From Bacillota bacterium (GTDB lineage: Bacteria; Bacillota_A; Clostridia; Peptostreptococcales; Anaerovoracaceae), in the NCBI GenBank assembly GCA_017438085.1, contig JAFRWH010000273.1, forward strand, positions 1 to 15,973: 15,973 nucleotides of DNA, read 5' to 3'. The position numbers and the translations under genes were made by a program. The notes beneath the pieces were generated by a model. It did not search any database. It saw nothing but the letters and a program-made list of their open reading frames with translations, and had not been told where the DNA came from. The stretch's first letter is position 1. Every line of letters begins with the position of its first letter. Shown one piece after another: positions 1 through 7,015 of the stretch.

Positions 1-1473
1 AGCGTGGGCTACATACACTCCAGGGTAATGAGCGATACATCCCGCATAGGAGACCTGTTCGCATGGCAGGTGAACGACACGGCTTACTTCTCCGTCTACA
101 TCGTTGGCGCGGTAGCTGTAATGCTCTCGATCAACGCAAGGCTTACCGCCATGATAATGATAATCATCCCGGCGGTTGGCATCATCTGGAGCTTTTTCCA
201 GAAGAAGCTGATACGCCTGAACCGCGAGATCAGGGAGATAAACGCGGGCATCACCGGCAACTTCAACGAAGGGATAACCGGCGCCAAGACCATAAAGTCC
301 CTGGTGATCGAAGATATCATCGATAAGGATTTCGTTGACACCACCCAGAAGATGAGGGCGAAATCCGTCGAGACCGCAAAGCACAGGGGCATCTTCGGCG
401 CATTCTCAACGTTTGCCACTTCTCTTGCGCTCGCAATAATCCTCTGGCAGGGCGGTGTCATCGCGAGAAACGAGATCGGCACATTCTCCATGTTCATGAG
501 CTACGCTCAGGAGCTTATGGAGCCGGTGCGCTGGCTGATCGATACCATCGCGGTATTCGTGCAGGGGCAGGTCAACATAGAGCGCTATACCCGCCTTATG
601 GAGACAGAACCCAATGTTAAGGACAGCGAAGAGGTCATCGCGATCTACGGCGACGCGTTCGACCCGAAGCGCGAAAACTGGGAGGATATAAAGGGCGATA
701 TAGAGTTCCGCCATGTGGATTTCAAGTATCCTGACGGTGACGAATACATACTCAAGGACTTTAATCTTAAGATACCCTTTGGCACCAATCTGGCCATAGT
801 AGGGGAGACCGGCGCGGGCAAGTCCACACTGGCTAACCTTATCTGCAGGTTCTACGAACCGACGGCAGGGCAGGTGCTGATCGACGGAAGGGACAGCAGA
901 GAGCGTTCCCAGCTCTGGCTGCATTCGGCTCTGGGTTATGTGCTCCAGACACCGCATCTCTTCTCAGGAACCATAAAGGACAATCTGCTCTACGGCAACA
1001 AGAATGCCACAGACGAGGATATAGACAGAGCTATAGATCTGGTATCAGCAAGGCCTATCATTGAAAAGCTGGACGACGGACTGATGACCGACGTAGGCGA
1101 GGGCGGAGACCTGCTGTCCACAGGAGAAAAGCAGCTCATCTCCTTTGCCAGAGCCATTCTTGCAGATCCGAAGATCATAGTTCTGGATGAGGCTACAGCT
1201 TCTGTAGATACTATCACGGAGCAGAAGATACAGGCTGCCATCGATACTATCATCAAGGGAAGGACCTCCATAGTAATAGCCCACAGGCTTTCCACCATAA
1301 GGCATGCGGACATAATTCTGGTGGTACACAACGGCAAGATAGTTGAACAGGGCAGACACGAGGAACTGCTGGCTCTTAAGGGCGTTTACTGGGATCTCTG
1401 GACCCGTCAGTACGAGGACGAGGTGACCGGCGCCTTCTTCAAGGAGCTGAGCAGCAGCGATGGTAATAATTAA
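1..1473 (+). CDS. ABC exporter, fused permease-ATPase (5' end outside window)
   Basis: ATP-driven exporter half-transporter of the MsbA/multidrug type, acting in the cytoplasmic membrane. The reading frame is open from base 1, so the true start lies upstream; about 490 residues are visible of the usual 580-600, and the first transmembrane helices are missing. Counting from the GTG at 4, hydrophobic segments lie near residues 28-65 and 128-170. The nucleotide-binding domain follows from about residue 232: Walker A GETGAGKST (802-828), signature LSTGEKQ (1114-1134, a variant of LSGGQ), Walker B IIVLDEATASVD with the catalytic Glu, and an H-loop histidine in IAHRLSTI. The intact Glu and His suggest a catalytically competent site. 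The MATE pump starts 28 nt downstream, so the two are probably co-transcribed. Such exporters are often heterodimers, so a partner ABC gene may lie upstream. The substrate cannot be predicted. Confidence 0.93.
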   Translation, partial: SVGYIHSRVMSDTSRIGDLFAWQVNDTAYFSVYIVGAVAVMLSINARLTAMIMIIIPAVGIIWSFFQKKLIRLNREIREINAGITGNFNEGITGAKTIKSLVIEDIIDKDFVDTTQKMRAKSVETAKHRGIFGAFSTFATSLALAIILWQGGVIARNEIGTFSMFMSYAQELMEPVRWLIDTIAVFVQGQVNIERYTRLMETEPNVKDSEEVIAIYGDAFDPKRENWEDIKGDIEFRHVDFKYPDGDEYILKDFNLKIPFGTNLAIVGETGAGKSTLANLICRFYEPTAGQVLIDGRDSRERSQLWLHSALGYVLQTPHLFSGTIKDNLLYGNKNATDEDIDRAIDLVSARPIIEKLDDGLMTDVGEGGDLLSTGEKQLISFARAILADPKIIVLDEATASVDTITEQKIQAAIDTIIKGRTSIVIAHRLSTIRHADIILVVHNGKIVEQGRHEELLALKGVYWDLWTRQYEDEVTGAFFKELSSSDGNN

Positions 1474-1501
1474 AGTTGAGATATAAAGAAAAGAGAAAAT
1501 T

Positions 1502-2992
1502 ATGGCAGAAGTAAAGAAGCAAAGGGTGATAACCACCACCCTGGATTCTTTGGAATTCGGCCCCGATGTGATCAATTTTGAAACAGAAGGCCCGATGCAC
1601 AAGTATCCAAAACCCGACGGCGTCACAAGCCGTCACCTGTACGGAGACATTATAACCATTGCGTTGCCCTCCTTCCTGGAGCTGGTGCTTACCCAGCTCA
1701 CATCCATGGCAGACCAGATCATGGTAGGCAACCTGCCCGGAGATCTGGGCGTTCAGGGTCTTTCTGCAGTAGGTCTTTCCATGAACCCCAAGTTCATACT
1801 TATGACCGCTCTGATGGCCATGAACACCGGTACCACTGCAATGGTAGCGAGACTCAGAGGCATGGGCGACCAGAAGAGAGCTAACAGGGCTTTCAGAATG
1901 GCGCTGCTGTTCAACCTTGTGCTTTCATCTATAATGATGATAGTCGGCGTTATGATCACCAGACCTCTTATCAGGCTGGTGGCAGGCAACGGCATATCAC
2001 CTGAGACCTACGAGTTTGCATGTGAATATCTGCGCATACAGATGTGGGGCTTTGTTCCGCTCTGCCTTACTAATACCATAACATCCTCGCTGCGCGGAAT
2101 AGGCGACAGCAAGATGCCCCTGTTCTACAACACCACCGCAAATGTGGTCAACGTGATCTTCAACTACCTGCTGATCTACGGCAAGCTGGGCTTCCCCTAC
2201 ATGAAGGTCGCAGGCGCATCCCTCGCCACAGTCATAGGACAGACCGTAGCCTTCTGCATCGCCCTGGGCGTGCTGCTTTCAAAGAGCCGCTACATCTACC
2301 TGGATTTCAAGGAAAAGTTCGAATTCGACTGGGAAGACCTGAAGAGCATCGTAAACATCGGTATTCCTTCCATGATAGAGCAGGTGTTCATGCGCATAGG
2401 TATCATCATCTTCACAAGACTGGTGACCAGCCTCGGCGATGTTGCCTACGCAACTCACCAGGTATGCATGAACATTCAGTCCATGAGCTTTATGACAGGC
2501 TTTGCCTTTGCAACATCTTCCACTACGCTTATGGGACAGAGCCTTGGAAAGAGGCGTCTGGATATGGCAGACAATTACACCAGACACACCTGCACCATCG
2601 GTTATATAACTTCTACTGTAATAGCCATACTGCTGGCGGTATTCGGGGGAACGGTCGTAAGCTGGTACAACAAGACGCCTGAGATAATAGCCCTGGGCGG
2701 CAGACTGCTGCTGATGGTAGCTTTGATGCAGCCTTTCCAGAGCTCCCAGTTCATACAGGCAGGCGCTCTGAGAGGAGCAGGCGATACCAAGTTCCCTGCA
2801 ATGGTAACATTCGTAACAGTGCTTGGTCTCAGAAGCATCCTTGGAATACTGTGCATCAAGGTCCTCGGCTTGGGACTCTGGGGCGCATGGATCGCAATGG
2901 TCGGCGATCAGCTGGTAAGAACCATACTCATGCAGATCCGTTATCATCAGGGCAAATGGCGTTTCCTTAAGCTCTCCAACAGCCAGAGCTAA
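1502..2992 (+). CDS. MATE family efflux transporter
   Basis: Multidrug and toxin extrusion (MATE) antiporter, expected to export cationic drugs or metabolites with Na+ or H+ exchange across the cytoplasmic membrane. The 496-residue length fits the family, with about 12 hydrophobic helices in two similar halves. After a roughly 45-residue hydrophilic N-terminal extension comes the typical first-helix block LPSFLELVLTQLTSMADQIM, followed by repeated GDxK-type turns (RGIGDSKMP near residue 200, RGAGDTKFP near residue 425) that mark the internal duplication. The start has only a weak purine-rich leader (AAGAGAAAAT) and no good Shine-Dalgarno, which fits translation in an operon behind the ABC gene. 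It uses about 20 ATA isoleucine codons, unlike the membrane genes that follow. A strong terminator ends the unit. Family assignment is confident; substrate is unknown. Confidence 0.95.
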   Translation: MAEVKKQRVITTTLDSLEFGPDVINFETEGPMHKYPKPDGVTSRHLYGDIITIALPSFLELVLTQLTSMADQIMVGNLPGDLGVQGLSAVGLSMNPKFILMTALMAMNTGTTAMVARLRGMGDQKRANRAFRMALLFNLVLSSIMMIVGVMITRPLIRLVAGNGISPETYEFACEYLRIQMWGFVPLCLTNTITSSLRGIGDSKMPLFYNTTANVVNVIFNYLLIYGKLGFPYMKVAGASLATVIGQTVAFCIALGVLLSKSRYIYLDFKEKFEFDWEDLKSIVNIGIPSMIEQVFMRIGIIIFTRLVTSLGDVAYATHQVCMNIQSMSFMTGFAFATSSTTLMGQSLGKRRLDMADNYTRHTCTIGYITSTVIAILLAVFGGTVVSWYNKTPEIIALGGRLLLMVALMQPFQSSQFIQAGALRGAGDTKFPAMVTFVTVLGLRSILGILCIKVLGLGLWGAWIAMVGDQLVRTILMQIRYHQGKWRFLKLSNSQS

Positions 2993-3053
2993 GCAGTATT
3001 CTGAATTATATTCATTTATTCAGATACGGCATAACGTCATACAGTATAAGAAT

Positions 3054-3099
3054 AAAACAGGCTTTCTATCACAAAGATGTATAGAAAGCCTGTTTTTTT
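3054..3099 (+). terminator. Intrinsic terminator after the ABC-MATE unit
   Basis: A perfect 14-bp stem (3056-3069 with 3081-3094) has an 11-nt loop and runs straight into a T7 tract at 3093-3099. It ends transcription from the efflux genes and insulates the DUF5058 promoter just downstream. Confidence 0.93.
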
Positions 3100-3113
3100 A
3101 TGCCAAATGAGCG

Positions 3114-3156
3114 TATAATGGCAAAGGTTTGTCTGAGGACTATAATCTTTTCAGAC
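3114..3156 (+). promoter_or_regulatory. Candidate promoter region with an inverted repeat upstream of the DUF5058 gene
   Basis: Two exact TATAAT hexamers occur after the terminator, at 3114-3119 and 3141-3146. Neither has a convincing -35 box at 16-18 nt. The second is bracketed by a 6-bp inverted repeat, GTCTGA (3131-3136) and TCAGAC (3151-3156), separated by 14 nt, which could be an operator over the -10 region. Some promoter must lie here because of the terminator upstream; which hexamer is used is not decided by the sequence. Confidence 0.5.
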
Positions 3157-3201
3157 ATATCAGAAATTATATATATTTTCATCGCTTAAGGAGGATTATT
3201 A

Positions 3202-3915
3202 ATGAGCGTTGTAAAAGCAATGAACCCGACACTCTGGCTCTTCGCCGGAATCCTGATCGTCTGGGTACTTGTACAGTCCGGTCTGTTCTACAGACACACA
3301 ATGGCATTCAACAAGAGAAACAATCTTCTGACCAAGGAAGAGATCAATGACTGCATGAAGGTCGGTGCTGCTGCTGCAGTAGGCCCCGCAATGAATGCAA
3401 TCGCTGTTGCTCTGACCCTGATCGCTATGGTTGGTTCCGCTACCACTTTCATGCGCTGCGGCGTTATCGGTGCTCCCGGCTGGGAACTCTACATGGCTAA
3501 CATCGCTGCCACCACCGCAGGTGTTGCTCTTGGTTCCGAAGGAATGACCGAAGCTATCTTTACCTTTGCTATCTTCTGCATGGTAACTGCTTCTGCTCCT
3601 TACTTCATCAACTGCATCATCATGCTCAAGCCCCTCGACATGGCTGTTGAGAAGGCCCGTAAGGGATCCGGAATCTCCTACACCAACTACATGGGCAATG
3701 CTGCTATGTTTGGTATGCTGAGCGCAACCATCATCGACTACTTCTTCGTAAAGGACAACTGCGCAGCTCTGATCGTTTCCACCATCGCTGCTATCATTGT
3801 CAATGCAATCGTAAAGAAGACCGGAAGCAAAGTCCTCGGAACCTTCTCCATGGTTATCTGCATGATCTTCGGTATGATCGCAGGCCAGATCGTGTTCCAG
3901 AACTTCATGGGCTAA
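3202..3915 (+). CDS. DUF5058 family membrane protein, candidate importer subunit
   Basis: A 237-residue polytopic membrane protein that I recognise as the DUF5058 family, which has no established function. Hydrophobic segments lie near residues 10-30, 53-78, 114-141, 165-184, 186-206 and 210-232, giving about six helices. The family-like blocks are AAVGPAMNAIAVALTLIAM and, after helix 2, MRCGVIGAPGWELYMAN. The start is fixed by an excellent AAGGAGG (3188-3194) 7 nt before the ATG. The second membrane gene follows after 37 nt with its own AGGAGG, so both should be made together. Codon use is highly biased: every isoleucine is ATC or ATT and none is ATA, suggesting strong expression. Dipeptidases downstream suggest import of dipeptides or amino-acid conjugates (inference). 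It lacks any ATPase or solute-binding partner, so a secondary transporter is more likely than an ABC system. Confidence 0.88.
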   Translation: MSVVKAMNPTLWLFAGILIVWVLVQSGLFYRHTMAFNKRNNLLTKEEINDCMKVGAAAAVGPAMNAIAVALTLIAMVGSATTFMRCGVIGAPGWELYMANIAATTAGVALGSEGMTEAIFTFAIFCMVTASAPYFINCIIMLKPLDMAVEKARKGSGISYTNYMGNAAMFGMLSATIIDYFFVKDNCAALIVSTIAAIIVNAIVKKTGSKVLGTFSMVICMIFGMIAGQIVFQNFMG

Positions 3916-3952
3916 TCCAATCAGCATCACTCAATCAGGAGGAAAATTTAAA

Positions 3953-4678
3953 ATGGCAGAAAATAAAAACCTTACCGCTGAGCAGGATTACGCACAGAAC
4001 TTTATGCCCGGCGTACACAAGATCGGTCGTTTCACCATGATCGTTGCTTTTGTGCTCAGCTATTTACCCATCGCATATTTCTATTTCATCAAGGGCTACA
4101 AGGCTCCCGGCACCATGTATGTTTCCGGTCTGACCGCTATCGCAGCTATCGGCTTCGGTATGTGGATCTCCGAGCCTGAGACCTATTGGCCCATCCTCGG
4201 TTCCGCCGGTACCTACATCGCTTACCTTTCCGGTAACGTAGGCGGAATGAGATTCCCTGTATCCATGGCTGTACAGAAGAACGTAGACGCTGACATCAAC
4301 ACTCCGCGTGGTCAGGTCGCTACCATCACCGGTATCGTTGCTTCCGTATTCGCTAACCTGGTACTGCTTCTGATCACCGTTCTTGTACGCGCTTGGATCA
4401 TCAGCGTACTTCCCGCAAACATCGTACACGCATTCAGCTACTGCCTGGTTGCTATGATGGGCTCCATGCTGCTGATGAGATTCACCATGGGCGGCAAGAG
4501 CGTTAAGGAAAACCTGGTAAGCAACGTTCCTTACATGGCTTGGGGTATCTTCGCATACTTCCTTTCCAAGATGGTTCCTGCTCTTGCAAACTGGAAGACC
4601 CTTATCGCTGTAGGCGGCGCTCTGATCATCGCTTACTTCATCTTCCTCAACGACAAGAAGAAGCTCGAGGCAAAATAA
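3953..4678 (+). CDS. Uncharacterised polytopic membrane protein, partner of the DUF5058 protein
   Basis: A 241-residue membrane protein that I cannot assign to a named family. After a hydrophilic N-terminus of about 25 residues, hydrophobic segments lie near 26-47, 54-72, 82-95, 122-150, 155-176, 193-210 and 214-232, with a Lys-rich C-terminal tail (DKKKLEAK) that should be cytoplasmic. The block around residues 80-107 is Gly/Pro-rich and polar (WPILGSAGTY, GNVGGMRFPVSMAVQ), typical of a substrate path or re-entrant loop, and INTPRGQV near 115-122 looks like a conserved cytoplasmic loop. AGGAGG (3937-3942) precedes the ATG by 10 nt. Tight linkage to the DUF5058 gene and the same extreme codon bias (no ATA codons) suggest two subunits of one transporter in equal amounts (inference). 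Confidence 0.85.
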   Translation: MAENKNLTAEQDYAQNFMPGVHKIGRFTMIVAFVLSYLPIAYFYFIKGYKAPGTMYVSGLTAIAAIGFGMWISEPETYWPILGSAGTYIAYLSGNVGGMRFPVSMAVQKNVDADINTPRGQVATITGIVASVFANLVLLLITVLVRAWIISVLPANIVHAFSYCLVAMMGSMLLMRFTMGGKSVKENLVSNVPYMAWGIFAYFLSKMVPALANWKTLIAVGGALIIAYFIFLNDKKKLEAK

Positions 4679-4690
4679 TAGAGTTATAAA

Positions 4691-4729
4691 ACGAATTTTC
4701 GAGGCGGCTTTTCAGCTGCCTCGTTTCGT
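4691..4729 (+). terminator. Hairpin between importer and dipeptidase genes, weak or partial terminator
   Basis: A 9-bp stem (4700-4708 with 4715-4723, one G-T pair) closes a TTTTCA loop, and an outer 5-bp arm ACGAA/TTCGT can extend it. Only three T follow (TTTCGT), so termination may be incomplete. It could act as an attenuator that lowers dipeptidase transcription relative to the importer genes. Confidence 0.5.
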
Positions 4730-4731
4730 AG

Positions 4732-4737
4732 TATAAT
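4732..4737 (+). promoter_or_regulatory. Candidate -10 box for the P1-P2 dipeptidase unit
   Basis: TATAAT lies 43 nt before the P1 start, within the context AGTATAAT. The -35 position at 17 nt spacing holds TTTTCA inside the preceding hairpin loop, a weak match. P1 and P2 may instead be read through from the importer promoter. Confidence 0.35.
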
Positions 4738-4780
4738 TTAGTGTACGTTATAGTTAAGTATGATTTAGGAGGACGATAAT

Positions 4781-5788
4781 ATGCATGGCATAGATATGCA
4801 TTGCGATACTCTGATGCTGGGCATCATCCAGCAGATGAAGGGCGGCCCCCAGGCTGATCTTATGAAGATGCCGGGAATGGTCGACTTTGAAAGACTGATC
4901 AAGGGAGAGGCTATGGCTCAGTGCTTTGCCGTATTCCTTCTGCCGGAAGGTTCAAGCTCCCGCTTCGGCTTCGAGATCGATGACATGGACTACATCAACA
5001 AGGGCACCGAGATCTTCAACAGAAGCGTAGAAGCTCACAAGGATATCGTGGCTAAGGCTACCAACGCAGACGAGATCAGAAGAAACTGGCTCAACGGAAA
5101 GCTTTCCGCAGTACTGACCATGGAAGACGGCCGTGCCGTTCAGGGCAAGCTGGAGAATCTGAAGAAGTTCTATGATGACGGCTACAGAGCACTGTCCATC
5201 ATCTGGAACCACGAAAACTGCTTCGCTTATCCTAATGCATGGGACGAAGAAGGCATGATGAAGGGTCTTAAGCCCTTTGGCAAGGAAGCTGTTCAGTACA
5301 TGCAGGAGCTGGGCATGCTGGTAGATACTTCTCACCTGAACTTCGGCGGATTCGACGATCTGTGCGATATTCTGACCAAGCCCTTCGTTGCAACTCACTC
5401 CAACGCCTGGGAGCTTTGCCACCACAAGAGAAATCTGACCGACGACAGACTCAAGAAGCTGGCTGCAAAGGGCGGCTGCACCGGTCTGAACTTCGGCCCC
5501 GAGTTCCTGAACGCCAAGACCCAGACTGCTGAGAGCATGGATCACGACAAGGATTCCACAGCATTCATGATCGCAGAGCACGCAAGACACATTGCAGACG
5601 TTGCAGGTGTTGACACTGTTGCTCTTGGCACCGACTTCGACGGTATCGGCGGAAATCTGGAAGTAGGTTCCCCCGATATGATGTGGAAGCTGGAGAGAGA
5701 ACTCAAGAGACACGGCTTTACCGAAGCTGAGATCGACAAGATCGGTTACAGAAACGTCCTGAGAGTTATGGACGACGCTTGCAAATAA
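4781..5788 (+). CDS. M19 family dipeptidase, paralog P1
   Basis: Zinc dipeptidase of the renal (membrane) dipeptidase family M19, an amidohydrolase-type TIM barrel that splits dipeptides, including some with a C-terminal D-residue. Aligned by eye with human renal dipeptidase, the binuclear zinc ligands are present: H7 and D9 (DMHCDT), bridging E115 (TMEDGR), H185 (DTSHLN) and H206 (THSNA). Substrate-site R217 (HKRN) and D285 (GTDFDG) are also present. The position of human H152 is W142 (IIWN). There is no signal peptide, so the enzyme should be cytoplasmic despite the family name. AGGAGG (4767-4772) sits 8 nt before the ATG. P2 follows after 31 nt. Only one isoleucine codon is ATA, matching the importer genes. 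The preferred dipeptide cannot be read from sequence. Confidence 0.95.
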   Translation: MHGIDMHCDTLMLGIIQQMKGGPQADLMKMPGMVDFERLIKGEAMAQCFAVFLLPEGSSSRFGFEIDDMDYINKGTEIFNRSVEAHKDIVAKATNADEIRRNWLNGKLSAVLTMEDGRAVQGKLENLKKFYDDGYRALSIIWNHENCFAYPNAWDEEGMMKGLKPFGKEAVQYMQELGMLVDTSHLNFGGFDDLCDILTKPFVATHSNAWELCHHKRNLTDDRLKKLAAKGGCTGLNFGPEFLNAKTQTAESMDHDKDSTAFMIAEHARHIADVAGVDTVALGTDFDGIGGNLEVGSPDMMWKLERELKRHGFTEAEIDKIGYRNVLRVMDDACK

Positions 5789-5819
5789 AATACAAGTATC
5801 ATAAGAAAGGGAAAAATAA

Positions 5820-6830
5820 ATGTTCAGACCTATTGATATGCACTGCGATACCCTGATGCTGGGCATTCTGCAGGAAAAGAAGGGCGGCCCCCAGGCCGAT
5901 CTTATGAAGATGAGCGGCATGGTGGACTTCGAGAGAATGATCCGCGGCAACTACATGGCTCAGTTCTTTGCAGTATGGATGCTCCCTCCGGGACACGAAA
6001 AGTGGTTCGGCTGCAGCTTTGAAGACGAAGAGTACATAAATGCAGGTACCAAGATCTTCAACCAAAGCGTAGCAGCTCATCAGGACATCGTCGGCGCAGC
6101 TAAGAATGCAGACGAGATCCGCAGAAACTTCCTGAACGGAAAGATCTCCGCAGTTCTGACCATGGAAGACGGCAGAGCCGTTGACGGCAAGCTGGAGAAC
6201 ATCAAGAAGTTCTACGATGCAGGCTACAGAGCGCTGTCCATCATCTGGAACAACGAGAACTGCTTCGCATATCCCAATGCATGGGATGCTGAGGCTCACA
6301 AGCTTGGCCTCAAGCCCTTCGGCAAGGAAGCTATCCAGTACATGCAGGAGCTCGGCATGCTGGTAGACGTATCCCACCTGAACGAAGGCGGATTCTTCGA
6401 CTGCGTAGACATCCTGAAGAAGCCTATCGTCGCTACTCACTCCAATGCCCGCGCGCTCTGCAACCACAAGAGAAATCTGACTGACGAGCAGCTGGTAGCT
6501 CTGGCAAAGAACGGCGGCATCACCGGCATCAACTTCGGACCTGAATTCTCCAATGCAGACACTCAGACCGCAGAAAGCAACGATCACGACATTCATCAGA
6601 CCGCAGCTCAGCTGGCAAGACATGCCCGCTACATCGCTGACAAGGCAGGTATTGCAACTGTTGCTCTCGGTACCGACTTCGACGGCATCAACGGCGATCT
6701 TGAGATCGGTTCCTGCGATAAGATGTACATCCTGGAGAATGCTCTCCGCAAGGAAGGCTTCACCGAGGCTGACCTGGATGCCATCTCCTACAGAAATGCT
6801 CTCCGCGTAAAGGATGAGGCAATGAAGTAG
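5820..6830 (+). CDS. M19 family dipeptidase, paralog P2
   Basis: Second cytoplasmic M19 dipeptidase, 336 residues, co-transcribed with P1 (31-nt gap, AAGAAAGGG at 5803-5811 as ribosome site). Zinc and substrate residues are intact: H8, D10, E116, H186, H207, R218 and D286. It differs from P1 in regions likely to line the active site: residues 55-70 (LPPGHEKWFGCSFEDE against LPEGSSSRFGFEIDD), EGGFFDCVD for FGGFDDLCD after the third ligand, and RALCNHKRN for WELCHHKRN after the fourth. It also has NGGITGINF where P1, P3 and P4 share KGGCTGLNF, making it the most divergent in the core. Its C-terminus (SCDKMYILE) matches P4 rather than P1. A terminator follows. A different dipeptide preference is inferred. 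Confidence 0.95.
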   Translation: MFRPIDMHCDTLMLGILQEKKGGPQADLMKMSGMVDFERMIRGNYMAQFFAVWMLPPGHEKWFGCSFEDEEYINAGTKIFNQSVAAHQDIVGAAKNADEIRRNFLNGKISAVLTMEDGRAVDGKLENIKKFYDAGYRALSIIWNNENCFAYPNAWDAEAHKLGLKPFGKEAIQYMQELGMLVDVSHLNEGGFFDCVDILKKPIVATHSNARALCNHKRNLTDEQLVALAKNGGITGINFGPEFSNADTQTAESNDHDIHQTAAQLARHARYIADKAGIATVALGTDFDGINGDLEIGSCDKMYILENALRKEGFTEADLDAISYRNALRVKDEAMK

Positions 6831-6875
6831 GGCCAGTCCCCGAAAAGGCTTTGGAATAAGTCATTCTGAAAAGAA

Positions 6876-6909
6876 AGCAGCATCACCCAAAAGCGGTGGT
6901 GCTGTTTTT
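6876..6909 (+). terminator. Intrinsic terminator after P2
   Basis: A 10-bp stem (6878-6887 with 6895-6904, one G-T pair) has a 7-nt loop and a T5 tract at 6905-6909. It ends the importer/P1/P2 region. Confidence 0.88.
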
Positions 6910-6944
6910 ATTTGCGTTCTGCAGGTGAGTCTTCAGGCTGCTTC

Positions 6945-6989
6945 TTGCGGAAAAGCCCGCTGATAGTATATAATTAATCAGTTTATAAT
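6945..6989 (+). promoter_or_regulatory. Candidate promoter for dipeptidase P3 with inverted repeat over the -10
   Basis: TTGCGG (6945-6950), 18 nt and TATAAT (6969-6974) form a plausible promoter; a second TATAAT lies at 6984-6989 without a good -35. The first -10 is flanked by CTGA (6960-6963) and TCAG (6978-6981), 14 nt apart, the same arrangement as upstream of the DUF5058 gene. The start codon of P3 is 26 nt beyond the second hexamer. Confidence 0.55.
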
Positions 6990-7015
6990 TCATTTTATCA
7001 TAAAGGAGGTAAATT

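Noticed and set aside
3000..3024. Inverted repeat TCTGAA / TTCAGA after MATE as a second terminator
   Set aside because: The 6-bp arms with a 13-nt AT-rich loop and no T tract make a weak hairpin; the strong terminator at 3054-3099 does the job.
3199..3930. Minus-strand open frame opposite the DUF5058 gene
   Set aside because: The translation is a run of His, Ser, Asp and Gly typical of the reverse of a hydrophobic membrane protein. It has no start signals and the sense gene is clear.
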